Shown here: piece after piece, positions 61,757-64,000 of the stretch
Layout: each line of letters starts with the position of its first letter
How positions within the stretch are numbered: the first letter of the stretch is position 1
DNA from: Kordia jejudonensis
GTDB lineage: Bacteria > Bacteroidota > Bacteroidia > Flavobacteriales > Flavobacteriaceae
DNA length: 64,000 nt
Assembly (NCBI RefSeq): GCF_001005315.1
Contig: NZ_LBMG01000003.1
Span: forward strand, 62,001 to 126,000
Direction: 5' to 3'
Made by a program: the position numbers and the translations under genes
The notes under the pieces: generated by a model
The model's input: only the letters and a program-made list of their open reading frames with translations
Told to the model about the DNA's origin: nothing
Databases searched by the model: none

Positions 61757-62725
61757 GATCGTTTTGATTAAATTAGTTCTTACTCTGTTTTCGAAGGCTT
61801 TTCAGATTCCACCTTTCGCAATCGATAAAAAGAATTGTAGCTACTAAATAATTATTGCTCTTATTGATTGCTATACAAATTTCTTACGATTAAATAAGAA
61901 TTTTCAGCGTAAAACTACTTGATTTCAAAAAGGGTTGAATTACCTAACAATTTTAAAATCAAAGACTAACAATTAAATAATAGGTGTAAAGGTGTAAAAA
62001 ATGGTTTATGTACAACGATTGAAGATGTAATTTGATGCAGCTCAAAATGTTTGTGAAAAATAGTAATGTAAAGAAACGCTTTTGATACGTGTGTTGTAAT
62101 TCTTAAGAAGAAAATCAGTTCAGTTTAGAGCGAAAAAAACCTCGATAAATTTAGAATTACCGAGGGAAGAAAAACTAGTAAATAGGTTTTGAGATGTATT
62201 TTCTTTTTCCCGAATATTTTTAATAACTCATCGGATAGTTATTATTCTTTTTCATAGCAATTTTTTCCCAACCTACATATGTGTATTTACAAATTAAAAA
62301 AAGGGCAACAAAGACTTTAGCCTCGATCTCAATAGCTTTGCTGCCACTTATTTTCAACTAATAAAAAACCGACTTAATTGAACTTATTAGTTTTAAAACT
62401 TTTTGTTTTTAACCTAACTTGATACTAAAACAGGCTATCTAGAAAATACCCTACTATTTTTTTAAAAAAAATTAAAAAATTTCAATTTAAAATGTTAAAA
62501 TCATCAAGAATCCTTTATAAATAGGCAGTTTTCGTGAAGTATACTAGCATTAAAAAAAATGAATCTTTTTTATTCCTACACCAAAAAATTTAAAAAAGTA
62601 ACTACGTGTAAACGTCATCAAAAGATAAAAAATGAAGTCTTTATAATGAATTTTAAGTGTTTCATTGCAATAGTCTACCCTAAAATAAAATTGCGTAATT
62701 TTGGAAAAACTAATTTTAAAAATTA
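61757..62725. other. long non-coding spacer before the sigma-factor gene
   Basis: 969 bp, AT-rich, with no coding ORF. It holds the leader element 61781-61819 and two or three imperfect hairpins (CCTCG/CGAGG near 62142-62165; AATAACT/AGTTATT near 62222-62243; GGCAACAAAG/CTTTGCTGCC near 62307-62344). The sigma-factor -7 match TAATTTTG is at 62696-62703. The hairpins could be terminators of an unseen RNA. Confidence 0.5.
61781..61819 (-). promoter_or_regulatory. conserved 5' leader element, copy 2
   Basis: Matches copy 1 at 57190-57230 in about three quarters of positions, including TACTCTNTTTNCGAA and GGCTTTTC on the plus strand. It ends 25 nt before the start codon of the 88-aa cystatin-like gene. 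On the RNA strand AAGGT...GCCTT keeps the same weak stem with a G-U pair. Confidence 0.6.
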
Positions 62726-63238
62726 ATGGCTGCAGAGGAAAAATCTGTTTGTGAATCAAAAAACTTTGAAACCATCTTCAAGACCAATGCTGAAACGCTC
62801 CGAAACTTTATATATTATAAGTGTGGAAATGAGCAGCAGGCAGAAGATATCGTTCAAGAAGCATTTGTAAAACTCTGGAAAAACTGCGCAAAAGTAATAT
62901 TTACAAAAGCAAAATCGTATCTGTATACTGTAGCCAATAACATGTTTCTAAATGAAGTTGCACACGCGAAAGTAGTTTTAAAATACAAACAGCAAAGCCC
63001 TGGAAAAGTTTCCAACGAAACGCCTGAGTTTATCTTACGAGAAAAAGAATTTCAAGAAAAACTACAACGAACCATTGCAAAACTTCCGGAAGGACAACGA
63101 GAAGTTTTTTTACTCAACAGAATCGACAAAAAAACATACAAAGAAATAGCAGAAATTATAGGACTTTCTGTGAAAGCTGTAGAAAAAAGAATGCATAAAG
63201 CATTAGTTACATTAAGAAAAGAAATAGGAAATATATAA
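62726..63238 (+). CDS. ECF sigma-70 factor
   Basis: A 170-aa extracytoplasmic-function sigma factor. Region 2 is NFIYYKCGNEQQAEDIVQEA, then FVKLWKNC; region 4 is LPEGQREVFLLNRIDKKTYK, followed by EIAEIIGLSVKAVEKRMHKAL. Regions 1 and 3 are absent, as usual. The anti-sigma gene follows 52 bp later, so the pair acts as a transmembrane switch typical of TonB-receptor systems. Its -7 element, TAATTTTG, is 22 nt before the start codon. Confidence 0.93.
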   Translation: MAAEEKSVCESKNFETIFKTNAETLRNFIYYKCGNEQQAEDIVQEAFVKLWKNCAKVIFTKAKSYLYTVANNMFLNEVAHAKVVLKYKQQSPGKVSNETPEFILREKEFQEKLQRTIAKLPEGQREVFLLNRIDKKTYKEIAEIIGLSVKAVEKRMHKALVTLRKEIGNI

Positions 63239-63290
63239 AAATGGTAGGGTATTCGTAAAGAAAACTGTTCTATTACCGAATCAAGTAGAA

Positions 63291-64000
63291 ATGATGGAAG
63301 ATAAATATGACGATACATTTTTAGCAAAATGGCTAAGTGGTGATATTTCGGAAGCAGAAAAAACTCGTTTTGAGCGCTCCTCGGAGTATCATGATTATGT
63401 TAAAATCATTGAAGGGACAAACCAATTGGAAGCACCTTCTTTTGATACACAACGCCTATGGTCTAAAATAAATGACAAAAAAGAAACGAAAACCAGAAAG
63501 TTAGTTCCTTCTTGGATGTATGCCGCTGCCGCTGTAATACTTTTAGTGGTTGGACTTACATATGTTTATGCTCCAGCAGGAGAAACGTTTCAAACAGGAT
63601 ATGGAGACCAAATGGCAGTTACATTGCCTGATGGATCACAAGCAATCTTAAATGCAAAATCAAGTGTAACATTTGATGAAAGTTCTTGGGAAACCAACAG
63701 AACAGTTGCACTTACAGGAGAAGCATTTTTTAAAGTTGAAAAAGGACAAAAATTTACCGTTTCAACAAATGCTGGCACGGTTGAAGTACTTGGAACACAA
63801 TTTAATGTACGTACAGGAACTGACGTATTTGAAGTAAAATGCACAGAAGGAAAAGTAAAAGTGACCACTTCCAACAACGAATCATCAACTTTAACAGTCG
63901 GAAATGCCTTTTCAAAACTAGCTGGAAAAACATCAAAATGGGACTTCAATATAAATGATAACACATGGCGAGAAGGCGAAAGCAATTTCCGCGAAATACC
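63291..64000 (+). CDS. FecR-family anti-sigma factor, 3' end outside window
   Basis: 236 codons visible from the ATG at 63291 (a second ATG follows at once). The cytoplasmic part has LAKWLSGDISEAEKTRFE. A single transmembrane helix lies near residue 75-95 (WMYAAAAVILLVVGLTYVY), then the periplasmic FecR domain with TGYGDQMAVTLPDGSQAIL and TVEVLGTQFNVR. It would hold the ECF sigma factor inactive until an outer-membrane signal is received. The gene runs off the right edge. Confidence 0.92.
   Translation, partial: MMEDKYDDTFLAKWLSGDISEAEKTRFERSSEYHDYVKIIEGTNQLEAPSFDTQRLWSKINDKKETKTRKLVPSWMYAAAAVILLVVGLTYVYAPAGETFQTGYGDQMAVTLPDGSQAILNAKSSVTFDESSWETNRTVALTGEAFFKVEKGQKFTVSTNAGTVEVLGTQFNVRTGTDVFEVKCTEGKVKVTTSNNESSTLTVGNAFSKLAGKTSKWDFNINDNTWREGESNFREI

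Noticed and set aside
62550-62759. 69-codon minus-strand ORF before the sigma factor
   Set aside because: It is Phe/Lys-rich from AT-rich DNA, overlaps the sigma-factor start and has no protein-like pattern.

Overview
The window is chromosomal DNA of a low-GC Bacteroidota bacterium, almost certainly a marine member of the Flavobacteriaceae (a Kordia-like genome is my best guess, by inference). The support is type IX secretion C-terminal sorting domains with an N-terminal signal, many LxxC lipoproteins, GIN/DUF2807, DUF4249, DUF4175 and PorT-like proteins, an ECF sigma/FecR pair, TAnnTTTG-type -7 promoter elements and near absence of Shine-Dalgarno sequences. Three 16-bp parS-like palindromes around ybeY-mnmG, with rnpA elsewhere in the window, suggest a position near the replication origin.

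Layout. 1-4.3 kb: partial hypothetical gene, rnpA, an S41 protease, a jelly-roll-like lipoprotein, a zinc-ribbon protein and an ElaA-type acetyltransferase. 4.6-13.4 kb: the most unusual region. A 1149-aa conserved protein and a 740-aa membrane-segment-rich toxin carrier are followed by two separate C-terminal toxin tips (a deaminase-like one and an EndoU-like one), a SUKH immunity gene and two further immunity candidates. Between them lie repeated terminators and a second copy of the last 20 codons of rpiB. This is the signature of successive toxin-cassette replacement at a fixed boundary, the rpiB stop codon. 13.5-19.6 kb: rpiB, DUF2007, a small membrane protein, a diacylglycerol-kinase-like lipid kinase, rnr and a YbjQ protein, with repeat-rich spacers. 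19.7-23.5 kb: an HExxH lipoprotein next to a TIMP-like secreted protein, with small secreted proteins, a broken gene and a duplicated fragment of the HExxH gene. 23.6-30.8 kb: GIN-domain protein, LysE transporter, tRNA-Cys, folB, a Panacea-type antitoxin/toxin pair, a zinc-ribbon protein, glnS with a C-terminal extension, and a lipoprotein. 31-41.4 kb: a T9SS subtilase, a secreted protein, an SPFH protein, an outer-membrane barrel, a glycine-zipper peptide, gltX and a second T9SS protein. 41.5-53 kb: an AlkB-type monooxygenase, two methyltransferases, an outer-membrane protein, a DUF4175 protein, ybeY, mnmG, an acetyltransferase and an OmpH-like lipoprotein. 53.1-57.2 kb: LytTR regulator, LytS-like kinase, 7-TM protein, lipoprotein and a Cys-rich protein on the minus strand. 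57.5-64 kb: TonB-dependent receptor with DUF4249 partner, a cystatin-like small protein and its neighbour, then an ECF sigma factor and truncated FecR anti-sigma.

How the genes work together. Housekeeping functions (tRNA charging, tRNA and rRNA maturation, RNA decay, folate) are interspersed with envelope and secretion genes. The accessory content is concentrated in the toxin locus, the protease/TIMP-like neighbourhood, the Panacea pair, and two minus-strand transcription units that share a conserved 5' leader element lying about 25 nt before their start codons.
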